Shown one piece after another: positions 9,323-16,903 of a DNA stretch of 40,660 bases (positions are counted from its first letter, which is position 1; each line of letters opens with the position of its first letter). Made by a program: the position numbers and the translations under genes. The notes under the pieces are model-generated. The model did not search any database and was not told the DNA's origin. It saw only the letters and a list, made by a program, of their open reading frames with translations. Source of the DNA: Blautia sp. BIOML-A1 (GTDB taxonomy: Bacteria > Bacillota > Clostridia > Lachnospirales > Lachnospiraceae); assembly GCF_009883055.1 (NCBI RefSeq), contig NZ_WWVR01000031.1:1-40660 (forward strand), given 5' to 3'.

Positions 9323-10380
9323 TAGTTCTGTCCTTCTTTTTGTACTGCCGGTGTTTCTGGTGCTTCATAGTGAGGCGGAAGAATACGCTCGGCAATTTTT
9401 TCATTTATTTTCTGCTGTTTAAACTGTACACACTGGAAGATCGCATTGCGGATCTCAACAGCCTTCGCACTTCCGTGTGTCTTGACAACAAGTCCTTTGA
9501 GTCCCAGAAGAGGGGCACCGCCATACTCTGTTGCATCAAAACTCTTGAGTGTCTGCTTCAGTGCCGGCTTCACAAGAAGAGCTCCGATCTTGCTCTTTAA
9601 GGTACTCATCATGCCTTCCTTGATCTTACCTATCAGCTCAGAGCTGACCCCCTCATAGAGCTTGAGGATGACATTTCCTACAAAAGCCTCACAGACAATG
9701 ACGTCTGCATAGCCTGCCGGGATGTCTCTCGCCTCGATGCTTCCGATAAAATTGATTCCTTCCACTTCTTTGAGAAGCGGGAAAGTCTCTTTGACCAGGG
9801 CATTTCCCTTCTCTTCCTCTGCTCCGTTATTTACAATCGCTACACGCGGGTTTTTGACTCCGACTACATTTTCCATATAAATGGATCCCATTTTGGCAAA
9901 CTGTACCAGATGGGATGGTCTCGCATCTACATTGGCTCCACAGTCAATCAGAAGAGAAACTCCCTTCGCCGTCGGGATCAACGGTGCAAGCGGCGGACGC
10001 TCTACACCTTTGCTTCTTCCTACCAGTACCTGACCGCCGACAAGGACAGCTCCTGTACTTCCTGAGGAAACAAATGCATCTGCTTTCTTTTCTTTCACCA
10101 TCTTAAGACCTACTACTATGGAAGAGTCTTTTTTCTTTCGGATGGAAAGTACAGGAGGCTCCGCCGTCTCGATCACCTCTGTGGCATTTACCACCTGAAT
10201 CCTGTCCTTCGGATAATCCTGATATTTATCAAGCTCCCTGCGGACCACATCTTCTATACCCGTCAGGATCACCTGAATATCATCTCTTTCTTTTACTGCT
10301 TCCACAGCTGCTTTTACAGGTTCCACCGGTGCATAATCGCCGCCCATGACATCTACAACAACTTTTACTAATTCTGCCAT
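9322..10380 (-). CDS. plsX: Phosphate acyltransferase PlsX
   Basis: This is a 352-residue peripheral membrane enzyme that converts acyl-ACP to acyl-phosphate, the donor for PlsY in the first step of phospholipid synthesis. It has the expected N-terminus (VVVDVMGGDYAP), the SSGSTGAVLVGG motif, LIDCGANVDARP, VCEAFVGNVILK and the C-terminal EYGGAPLLGLKG. Length is normal. AGGAGG precedes the ATG, and a TATAAT box about 28 bp upstream suggests that it opens a transcript running through rnc, smc and ftsY. Usual companions are missing: rpmF lies about 12.8 kb upstream and acpP is not seen in the window. Confidence 0.97.
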   Translation of the reverse strand: MAELVKVVVDVMGGDYAPVEPVKAAVEAVKERDDIQVILTGIEDVVRRELDKYQDYPKDRIQVVNATEVIETAEPPVLSIRKKKDSSIVVGLKMVKEKKADAFVSSGSTGAVLVGGQVLVGRSKGVERPPLAPLIPTAKGVSLLIDCGANVDARPSHLVQFAKMGSIYMENVVGVKNPRVAIVNNGAEEEKGNALVKETFPLLKEVEGINFIGSIEARDIPAGYADVIVCEAFVGNVILKLYEGVSSELIGKIKEGMMSTLKSKIGALLVKPALKQTLKSFDATEYGGAPLLGLKGLVVKTHGSAKAVEIRNAIFQCVQFKQQKINEKIAERILPPHYEAPETPAVQKEGQN

Positions 10381-10407
10381 TATTTTTCCTCCTGCTTTTT
10401 ATATCAA

Positions 10408-10413
10408 ATTATA
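10408..10413 (-). promoter_or_regulatory. Candidate -10 box for the plsX operon
   Basis: A perfect TATAAT lies 28 bases upstream of the plsX start on the minus strand, but no good -35 hexamer sits at 17 bases. The 202-bp gap 10381-10582 otherwise holds only AT-rich sequence. I see no FapR-type palindrome, no strong terminator for the ABC-F gene and no reading frame resembling acyl carrier protein. Confidence 0.45.
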
Positions 10414-10582
10414 ACCATTCCTTATATCTGTAACTCTGTCTGCGAAACGGCTATCATCTCTCTGTTCTGAATATGATAAAACAATCACACTTTATCTTAC
10501 TAAAGAATTCACCTAAAATCAATAAAAACCGGATAAATCACGGATTCTTTTCTGTACCGCATATAGAAAGAAACATCCTGTA

Positions 10583-12418
10583 TCAGTTATTATTCTGAGC
10601 TTCGATCTGTTCTGCGAGATCGTTCAGATACATCCAGCGATCCATTTTTTCCTCCAGCTGTGCCTCTGCCTCTGTTTTTTGCTGTGTAAGCTCATTCAGC
10701 TTGCCGGAATTTGTCGCATTCGCCATGATCTCTGCATCCAGCTTCTCGATGCGTGCCTCCAGTGCCGCAATATCATCGTCGATCGTCTCAAATTCTCTCT
10801 GCTCTTTGTAACTGAATTTGAGTTTTGTCGGACGGTTCTGCTTCCATGTTTTTACGGAATCCTTTTCTGTCTTCGGTGTTTCCTCATCTTTTCCGTCTGC
10901 TTTAAAGGACACAGCGTCACCTGTCTCAATTCCCTCTCTGCGTTTCTTTGCCTCAAGGTAATCAGTGTAGCCGCCTTCGTACTGCGTAAGATTGCCTTCA
11001 CGGTCAAATTCAAAGATACGGTCCACCAGATTATCAAGGAAATAACGGTCATGAGATACTGCGATCACGATTCCTGCAAAGGAAGCCAGATAATCTTCCA
11101 GGATCGTGAGGGTCGGAATATCAATGTCGTTTGTGATCTCATCCAGGAGAAGAACGTTCGGCGCTGCTGCCAGTACTTTGAGAAGGTACAGTCTCTTCTT
11201 CTCTCCACCGGAGAGTTTCTCGATCGGTGCATACTGCATGGCCGGATCAAAAAGGAACTGCTCCAGAAGCTTGGATGCACTGATGAGCCCGTCCCTGGTC
11301 GGAATAAACTCAGCCACATCCTTGATATAATCGATCACTCTCTGACTGCTGTTCATATCTTCGATCTCCTGAGAAAAATATCCCAGTTTGATGGTATCTC
11401 CGATTTCCACTTCTCCGCTGTCCGGCTCGATCACGCCGGCTATGATCTTGAGAAGCGTAGACTTTCCGCAGCCATTTGGCCCGATGATTCCAAGGCGCTG
11501 GTTTTTCAGTACAATATAGTCAAAATCCCGGATGCAGACTCTGTCACCAAAGCTCTTGGAAATATGATGGAGTTCAATCGTCTTTTTGCCCATTCGTGTT
11601 TCTACGGAATCAATCTCCACACTCTTGTCACGCACCGGAGCGGTAGAATTTTTCATTTCCTCCAGACGTTCAAGACGGGCTCTCTGTTTCGTACTTCTTG
11701 CACGGCAGCCACGTTTTGCCCACTCAATCTCCATGCGGAGAATGCTCTGCTTCTTTCGTTCAGAAGCCATCTCCATCTCTTCTCTCTGGGCTTTCATTTC
11801 CAGAAAGTCGGAATATTTTGCCTCATAGCTGTAAAGCTTTCCATGGCTGATCTCCAGGATCTTGTTTGTCACACGGTCAAGGAAATATCTGTCATGTGTT
11901 ACCATGATCACAACCCCCTTAAAACGGTTGAGATAATCCTCCAGCCATGCAGCCATCTCATTATCCAGATGGTTCGTCGGCTCATCCAGAATCAGAACAT
12001 CTGTCGGGTTTGCCAGGACTGCTGCCAGTGCCACACGTTTTTTCTGTCCGCCGGAAAGATGTTCAATCTCTTCTTCATGATCCTCGATCCCCAGTCTGTT
12101 GAGGATCATATGCGCCTCTGTCTCCGGATTCCAGTTCTGATCCTTCTGTCCCTGTGTCACATAGGAAAGAATCGTTGCGTCTTTGGGAAATTCCGGATGC
12201 TGCGGAAGATAAGTAATGCGAAGCCCGTTCTGTGTGATCACCTGACCTTCATCCGCTTCCTCCAGTCCCGCAAGGATTTTAAGAAAGGTTGTTTTGCCTG
12301 TTCCATTGATACCGATAATTCCTATTTTGTCTCCCTGATGTATCCCGCAGGAAATATCATCAAAGATCACCTTATCTCCATAAACTTTACTGATATGCTC
12401 CAGATTTAAAACATTCAT
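10583..12418 (-). CDS. ABC-F family ATPase, Uup-like
   Basis: This is a 611-residue soluble protein with two ABC cassettes and no membrane segments. ABC-F proteins act at the ribosomal E site in translation rescue, antibiotic protection or assembly. Cassette 1: Walker A GINGTGKTT, signature LSGGQKKRVALA, Walker B LILDEPTNHLD. A charged linker (about 220-280) carries the ERKKQSILRMEIEWAKRG type of P-site-tRNA-interaction motif. Cassette 2: GPNGCGKST, LSGGEKKRLYLL, and LLLDEITNDID, where the usual Pro is Ile but the catalytic Glu is kept. A C-terminal Glu/Lys-rich coiled coil is typical of the Uup group. It follows the MATE gene by 9 bp. A resistance role is possible but cannot be read from sequence alone. 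Confidence 0.9.
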   Translation of the reverse strand: MNVLNLEHISKVYGDKVIFDDISCGIHQGDKIGIIGINGTGKTTFLKILAGLEEADEGQVITQNGLRITYLPQHPEFPKDATILSYVTQGQKDQNWNPETEAHMILNRLGIEDHEEEIEHLSGGQKKRVALAAVLANPTDVLILDEPTNHLDNEMAAWLEDYLNRFKGVVIMVTHDRYFLDRVTNKILEISHGKLYSYEAKYSDFLEMKAQREEMEMASERKKQSILRMEIEWAKRGCRARSTKQRARLERLEEMKNSTAPVRDKSVEIDSVETRMGKKTIELHHISKSFGDRVCIRDFDYIVLKNQRLGIIGPNGCGKSTLLKIIAGVIEPDSGEVEIGDTIKLGYFSQEIEDMNSSQRVIDYIKDVAEFIPTRDGLISASKLLEQFLFDPAMQYAPIEKLSGGEKKRLYLLKVLAAAPNVLLLDEITNDIDIPTLTILEDYLASFAGIVIAVSHDRYFLDNLVDRIFEFDREGNLTQYEGGYTDYLEAKKRREGIETGDAVSFKADGKDEETPKTEKDSVKTWKQNRPTKLKFSYKEQREFETIDDDIAALEARIEKLDAEIMANATNSGKLNELTQQKTEAEAQLEEKMDRWMYLNDLAEQIEAQNNN

Positions 12419-12427
12419 CCCTGTCCA

Positions 12428-13774
12428 TCACTCCTGTATTCTTTTTACTTTTGGAAATCTTCTGATATAATAAATAATAAACAATACTGCTGTGATTCCC
12501 CATGATACCGGATAACTCAGCATAATTGTATTGATTCCCGGATATCCCGGAAATACACCAAACATCCACACAATACGGAAAAAGCAAACTCCGCCGCAGG
12601 TAAGCAGCATCGGGACCAGGACTCTTCCCGCCCCTCTGAGTGCACCGGAAAGAATTCCGATCGCCACGTACAAAAAGTACGACGGCAGAAGGAAATGCAT
12701 CATGTCAACACCGATCTGCACGACCTTTGCATCTGTCGTAAACAGTCTGTAAAGCGGAGCAGCCAGTGCATACAGGACTCCGCTTACAAGGAAAGCGCCT
12801 GCATAGGCCATTCCAAGACAGATCCCCACGCTTTTTCGCATTCTCTTCACCTTTCCTGCCCCATAGTTCTGACCGACAAAGGTTGTTATAGAAATTGCAA
12901 AGGCATTCACGACCATCCAGTAGACCGCATCAATCTTTGCAAAGGTTCCCCATGCCGCAACCGTATCCGTTCCCAGTTCATTTACAAATACCTGGATGAT
13001 CAGGTTTGCAATGGTATACATAGTAGCCTCCAGTGCCGCCGGAATGCCGATCCGAAGAACAGATTTAAGCGAAGCTCCATAAAAGCGGATTTCCCGAAGC
13101 TTAAGCTGAAACAGCGGGTTTTCTTTCATAAGAAGAACCGTTACCAGCGCTGAACTGATTCCCTGACAACTCACAGTCGCGAGTGCAACGCCCATAACTC
13201 CCAGGCGGCAGACAACTACAAGTATGATATCAAGGACTATATTCAGCCCACAGGTGACCATCAGAACATACAATGGTCTTTTGGAATCGCCCACTGCACG
13301 TAAGATGGATGCTCCCATATTGTAAATGATGTTAAAGACCATTCCACAGAAATAAATATGAAGATATATCCTGGAATCCGCCATCAGTTCCTGTGGGGTC
13401 TTCATAAGCGTAAGAACCGTATCCGTGAGAAAAAAGCCGAGAACTCCCACAATGCATCCGATCGTAATACCAAACGCATAGGAGGTATGCAGCGTCTTAT
13501 TAAGATTTTTCCTGTCTTTCGCACCATAAAACTGTGCTGCGATCACAGACGCACCGGAAGTCAGTCCGACAAAGACCTCCACTACCAGATTGACGATCTG
13601 ATTGACCGAACCTCCGACAGCTGCTAAAGCCTCCTTACCTACAAAACGACCGACAACAATGCTGTCGGCCGTGTTATATATCTGCTGAAAAAATGTTCCG
13701 ATCATGATCGGAAAAAAGAAGATCAGAAGCTGTTTCCAGATCACACCCTCTGTAATCTGATTCCTCTCATCCAT
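12428..13774 (-). CDS. MATE-family multidrug/metabolite exporter
   Basis: This is a 448-residue integral membrane protein with about 12 predicted helices in two related bundles, as in MATE cation-coupled antiporters. The N-terminus reads IWKQLLIFFFPIMIGTFFQQIYNTADSIVVGRFVG, split here as IWKQLLIFFFPIMIGTFFQQ and IYNTADSIVVGRFVG; the second stretch is a family hallmark. GASILRAVGDSKRPL and the repeat-half element SITTFVGQNYGAGKVKRM also fit. Substrate cannot be predicted. It is the first gene of a two-gene unit with the ABC-F ATPase, behind its own promoter. The start follows a GGGGG-type ribosome site. Confidence 0.92.
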   Translation of the reverse strand: MDERNQITEGVIWKQLLIFFFPIMIGTFFQQIYNTADSIVVGRFVGKEALAAVGGSVNQIVNLVVEVFVGLTSGASVIAAQFYGAKDRKNLNKTLHTSYAFGITIGCIVGVLGFFLTDTVLTLMKTPQELMADSRIYLHIYFCGMVFNIIYNMGASILRAVGDSKRPLYVLMVTCGLNIVLDIILVVVCRLGVMGVALATVSCQGISSALVTVLLMKENPLFQLKLREIRFYGASLKSVLRIGIPAALEATMYTIANLIIQVFVNELGTDTVAAWGTFAKIDAVYWMVVNAFAISITTFVGQNYGAGKVKRMRKSVGICLGMAYAGAFLVSGVLYALAAPLYRLFTTDAKVVQIGVDMMHFLLPSYFLYVAIGILSGALRGAGRVLVPMLLTCGGVCFFRIVWMFGVFPGYPGINTIMLSYPVSWGITAVLFIIYYIRRFPKVKRIQE

Positions 13775-13828
13775 TATCTGTTTCCCCCGTTTCTCCCTCT
13801 TTTAAGATAATCTCATCCTTATCGTTTC

Positions 13829-13857
13829 AGTATAGCAGAGAGAAATAGGAAAAGCAA
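13829..13857 (-). promoter_or_regulatory. Sigma-A promoter for MATE/ABC-F unit
   Basis: On the minus strand, TTGCTT is followed after 17 bases by TATACT, with an extended -10 TGC directly before it. The start codon of the MATE gene is about 55 bases downstream. This shows that the two-gene unit can be transcribed independently of the kinase cluster before it. Confidence 0.65.
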
Positions 13858-13876
13858 CGTATTTTTATAGGGTTTC

Positions 13877-14761
13877 CTACCACTGAGAAGGATCATAAAG
13901 GACGATCTGCGGATCGGCAGAATCTGTAGAAGCATACATCGAGAGAACATTTCCGGACGGGTCGATCCACTCACCGGAACCACCCTCCTGCATACCCGGA
14001 TACATGTTATCCCAACCGTCACCCGGCTGATATCCGTACAGACAGCAGTTGTTGCCGGTTCCTTTTATTACGATTTTGGATACATTCAGACTTCCAAGAT
14101 CATCTGCCTGCCCTCTGGCATAGAACATAACCTGTCCATCCTCCACAACCGTATCCTCTCCCTCTGTTCTCGCTCCCACGTCAAATCCCTCATAGAAGAG
14201 CTGGCGCAGATTCTCTCCCATATACTGAGATACCTCTGTTTTGTCCGTGTGGGAACCAAGTGTTATATGGGACATTGTAACTGTCAGATCGTTATCTTCT
14301 CCGCTTAATGCCACATAGTTTCCATTTCTGTCATAATAAACCGGTCTTGACGGCATACAATAGAATCCTTTGCCGGCCAGTTCATTTCCTGCCTCACTGT
14401 ATGTCATTCCGGTATCTACTCCCATCAGCCAGTACGGGTTTCCGCTTCCGGTCAGCTGGATCTGTGTAATACCATCCTGGGCATCACTGGAATCCGCACT
14501 GAACAGGGTTACCTGACCGTTGGAAGAGCTTGTCATTCCCATATTCCAGTAAGGCTCGGACATCCCGTCAAATTTTTCTGTCATTTCTTTCAGACTTCTT
14601 CCAAACATGGAATCCAGTTCCGGATCTTCCACTGCAGAGCTGCTGTTCCCTCCGATAAATGGAAGTGTAAATCCCGCATAACACGGAACTGCTGTCATTC
14701 CTGTAAGTGTCACTGCTGCAATCATCGCTGCACCTGTGGCTTTAAAGCTTATTTTTCGCAT
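13877..14761 (-). CDS. Secreted protein of unknown function (end of kinase cluster)
   Basis: This is a 294-residue protein with a clear Sec signal peptide: basic MRKISFK, a hydrophobic core, and a likely cleavage site after VPCYA near residue 29. There is no lipobox or later membrane helix, so it should be released or wall-associated. The mature part begins with a Gly/Ser-rich stretch and contains two related PYWxMG elements (SEPYWNMGM and GNPYWLMGVDTGM), suggesting an internal duplication. I do not recognise the family. AGGAG precedes the ATG, and the VWA gene ends 15 bp upstream, so it is probably the last gene of the kinase-cluster transcript. An exported partner or substrate of the kinase receptors is possible but inferred from position only. 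Confidence 0.75.
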   Translation of the reverse strand: MRKISFKATGAAMIAAVTLTGMTAVPCYAGFTLPFIGGNSSSAVEDPELDSMFGRSLKEMTEKFDGMSEPYWNMGMTSSSNGQVTLFSADSSDAQDGITQIQLTGSGNPYWLMGVDTGMTYSEAGNELAGKGFYCMPSRPVYYDRNGNYVALSGEDNDLTVTMSHITLGSHTDKTEVSQYMGENLRQLFYEGFDVGARTEGEDTVVEDGQVMFYARGQADDLGSLNVSKIVIKGTGNNCCLYGYQPGDGWDNMYPGMQEGGSGEWIDPSGNVLSMYASTDSADPQIVLYDPSQW

Positions 14762-14776
14762 AAATCCAATCTCCTT

Positions 14777-15250
14777 TTAGTTGTAATTCTGTCGTCTGTG
14801 ATCCCAAAGAGCTATCTTCCAGCCTCTTTCCTTCAGTCTCTGTATCTTTTCTTTGAATCTTTCTCTCTCTTCCTCAGAGCTTACATTATCCAGCCCGTCT
14901 GTGATCAGGTACAGACTGACATCCTGCCGGGATTTCTCCTCTTGCGGCATGAGCTTTGACAGCAGATCCAAAACTTCTTCTGCACTGTCCAGATAGGCAC
15001 TGTAGCCTTTTGTATAGTAAGCAAAGGTATCCAGTGGCTTCACATATTTCAGCGGCATCCTGCAATAAAGCAGTTCACATTCTTCATTGCACAGAGCCAG
15101 TGTCACCAATGCCTCTTTTTTCATTTGTTTCTGCTGTGCAAGCCATCTGTTAAAGCTTTCTGTGATTTCTTCTTCCTTTCCATACATAGATCTGCTGCGG
15201 TCAATGATATAGATCACTTCTGATATCTTTTTATATTCTTCTTTTTCCAT
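14777..15250 (-). CDS. Small VWA-domain protein with conserved MIDAS site
   Basis: This is a 157-residue cytosolic protein that is little more than a von Willebrand factor A domain. The metal-ion-dependent adhesion site is visible: DRSRS (DxSxS) near residues 17-21, a Ser in KGYSAYLDSA where related proteins have Thr, and TDG in LITDGLDN. Bacterial VWA proteins of this type (VFILDRSGSM...) are often neighbours of Ser/Thr kinases or of TerY-like systems. It ends soon after GWKIALWDH, where longer relatives continue into the final strand and helix, so it is short or C-terminally trimmed. It lies between the broken kinase gene and a secreted protein. A metal-dependent protein-protein role in the kinase pathway is inferred. 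Confidence 0.82.
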   Translation of the reverse strand: MEKEEYKKISEVIYIIDRSRSMYGKEEEITESFNRWLAQQKQMKKEALVTLALCNEECELLYCRMPLKYVKPLDTFAYYTKGYSAYLDSAEEVLDLLSKLMPQEEKSRQDVSLYLITDGLDNVSSEEERERFKEKIQRLKERGWKIALWDHRRQNYN

Positions 15251-15290
15251 CTGCTCTCCCTCTCTGTTATATACAAAATCCCTTCCCTGT

Positions 15291-15641
15291 CTAATCCGGC
15301 CAGTATGCTTTTTCCTGCGACATTTCCAGCAGCTTTCGTGGAATGATCCGAACAGTCAGGCTGTCTTTCTGGCTTTCTTTAAAGATCAGCATCCCCTCTT
15401 CCCACTGATACATATAGATCATACCGTCGTCTTTTCCCTGTTGCATGATATCCTTATCGTCTGCTGTGAGATCTCTGGCTGTTTTTTTCTCCGGATCCTC
15501 TGCGTCTGTAAGAAAAAGCAGAAATTCTGCTGCCATCTCTCCTGGCTCAATCCCCTGATTTCTCTGACATTTCATATAAAAATCCAGGATATCTCCATTA
15601 TTCAGATCTTCTTCCACCATAAGGGTACAGGTATCTTCCAC
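15291..15641 (-). CDS. C-terminal part of the upstream kinase's extracellular domain, detached by a frameshift
   Basis: This reading frame of about 116 codons overlaps the 3' end of the upstream kinase gene in another frame. The candidate starts (GTG 15641, ATG 15620) lack a ribosome site. The frame is open back to a TAG at 15666-15668. Its sequence matches the continuation of the sensor domain in the neighbouring kinase: KYQV versus AYQV, then MAAEFLLFLTD versus FRTFVETLLPV, then DLTADDKDIMQQ versus YLTAEEIADLQKQ. Removing one T from the TTTT run at 15655-15658 would join the two frames as EYDLIETDF-TKYQVEDTC. I therefore read it as the tail of one broken gene rather than an independent gene. 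It may still be translated by coupling or slippage. Confidence 0.7.
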   Translation of the reverse strand: MEDTCTLMVEEDLNNGDILDFYMKCQRNQGIEPGEMAAEFLLFLTDAEDPEKKTARDLTADDKDIMQQGKDDGMIYMYQWEEGMLIFKESQKDSLTVRIIPRKLLEMSQEKAYWPD

Positions 15642-16884
15642 CTGGTATTTTGTGAAAATCCGTTTCTATCAGATCATATTCGCCAACCGTTACCGTACAG
15701 TCCGTTTCCGTTTCCTGTTTTGTATACGAAAGCTTCTGCTGCGTCAGATAAGCATCCAGTTCCTCTCCTGTTCTGAAAAACCGAAAGCGGTTACAGGGAA
15801 GTCCGTATGCTCTGGCTGTTTCCTCTGACAGATGAAAAATACTGTCTGTTCCATCCTCCGATGTTTCAGAAGAGACTGCATTTGTCCTGACCAGCGTAAG
15901 AAGTTCCTGTGCTTCCCTGGATCCTCTGTAAAAATTTCCAGCATACTGCACTTTTGGTTCCGTTCTTCCTGCCCACAGAATTCCCGTTCCAACAACTCCC
16001 ACAATTACTGTGCCCAACAGCAGTGGTACAAATTTTCTGAAGGCCTGTCCCTTCTTTTTTTCTGCTTCTGGAGATTCCTGTTCATCTTTTCCAAGAAAAG
16101 CCTCTCTTAATTCTCTGACAGATGAATAGCGTTCGCGGTAATCCAGTGCCATTCCTTTAAGCAGTACTTTTTCCTGCTCCAGCGTAATCTCCGCACCATA
16201 CATGGAGGGTGGATACAGGGTATCCTTCTCTCTTCTTGACAGAGAGCTTTCCGGAATTGCACCTGTGATCATCTCATAACACACTGCACAGAGACTGTAG
16301 ACATCTGTCCATGCCTTCTGCTTGCCATGTTTTTCATATTGTTCCGGCGGCGCATATCCCTCTTTAAAAAGAACCGTCTTTGTGTGGTCATCCTCTGTAA
16401 TTTCTCGTGCGGAACCGAAATCTATAATGCAGAGACTCCCATCCTCTCTGAGCATCAGGTTGTCCGGTGTCAGATCTCTGTGCAGGATGTGTTTTCCGTG
16501 CATCTTTTCCAGCCCCTCCATAACCGGAAGGAGCATATCTCTCGCTTTCTCAAAAGAAAGAGGTTCTTCCTGGCATTCCAGATAATGCCTCAGGCTGGTT
16601 ACCCGCAGGTATTCCATGACAATATAGGCATTCCCCTGTTCTTCAAAGTAATTCAGAACCTTTACAATTTCTTTCACCGCGTGCAGAGAGGCCATCACTC
16701 TTGCCTCCCGCAGGAAGTTTCGGATTTCTTTTTCTCTTTTTTCGCCCTGTGGAGGACATAGCTCTTTTACTACGACCTTTTGCTGATTTTCCTGGTCAGC
16801 CGCCAGCCAGGTAGTTCCAAAGCCGCCCTGCCCCAGACGTTTTTCCAGACGATAACGCCCGTTTCCAATCACTCTTATCTGCAA
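15598..16884 (-). CDS. Membrane Ser/Thr protein kinase, sensor domain cut by frameshift
   Basis: Hanks-type kinase: glycine loop LGQGGFGTTW, VVVK lysine, HRDLTPDN catalytic loop, DFGSAR, the GYAPPEQY activation segment and TDVYSLCAVCYEMITG are all canonical, so it should be active. One membrane helix (KFVPLLLGTVIVGVVGTGIL) follows, then an outward-facing segment of about 100 residues that ends abruptly at a TAA (15598-15600). The first part of that segment, HLSEETARAYGLPCN, matches the sensor module of the neighbouring kinase (ELTEEELLEWNIPGN). The rest of the module is in the next frame (15291-15665). The start is uncertain. A TTG at 16884 follows AGGAAGG just after the upstream stop and is preferred. 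ATGs at 16920-16923 and 16944 overlap the upstream gene and lack a ribosome site. Confidence 0.88.
   Translation of the reverse strand: MQIRVIGNGRYRLEKRLGQGGFGTTWLAADQENQQKVVVKELCPPQGEKREKEIRNFLREARVMASLHAVKEIVKVLNYFEEQGNAYIVMEYLRVTSLRHYLECQEEPLSFEKARDMLLPVMEGLEKMHGKHILHRDLTPDNLMLREDGSLCIIDFGSAREITEDDHTKTVLFKEGYAPPEQYEKHGKQKAWTDVYSLCAVCYEMITGAIPESSLSRREKDTLYPPSMYGAEITLEQEKVLLKGMALDYRERYSSVRELREAFLGKDEQESPEAEKKKGQAFRKFVPLLLGTVIVGVVGTGILWAGRTEPKVQYAGNFYRGSREAQELLTLVRTNAVSSETSEDGTDSIFHLSEETARAYGLPCNRFRFFRTGEELDAYLTQQKLSYTKQETETDCTVTVGEYDLIETDFHKIPGGRYLYPYGGRRSE
15655..15658 (-). other. Frameshift site in kinase gene (TTTT run)
   Basis: The coding strand reads GAT-TTT-CAC-AAA in the kinase frame. 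Skipping one T gives GAT-TTC-ACA-AAA-TAC-CAG and restores a continuous sensor domain homologous to that of the kinase upstream. The position within the run is inferred. The shift must lie between the TAG at 15666-15668 in one frame and the TAA at 15598-15600 in the other. Confidence 0.6.
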
Positions 16885-16903
16885 CTTTTTATATTCCTTC
16901 CTG

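Noticed and set aside
10381..10582. Search for a hidden acpP between ABC-F and plsX
   Set aside because: No frame contains the DSL phosphopantetheine motif or a suitable length; the plsX-rnc junction overlaps by one base, leaving no room there either.
10679..12409. Long open frame of over 570 codons on the plus strand
   Set aside because: It is the antisense of the well-supported ABC-F gene, has no ribosome site, and reads as Cys/Leu/His-rich nonsense.
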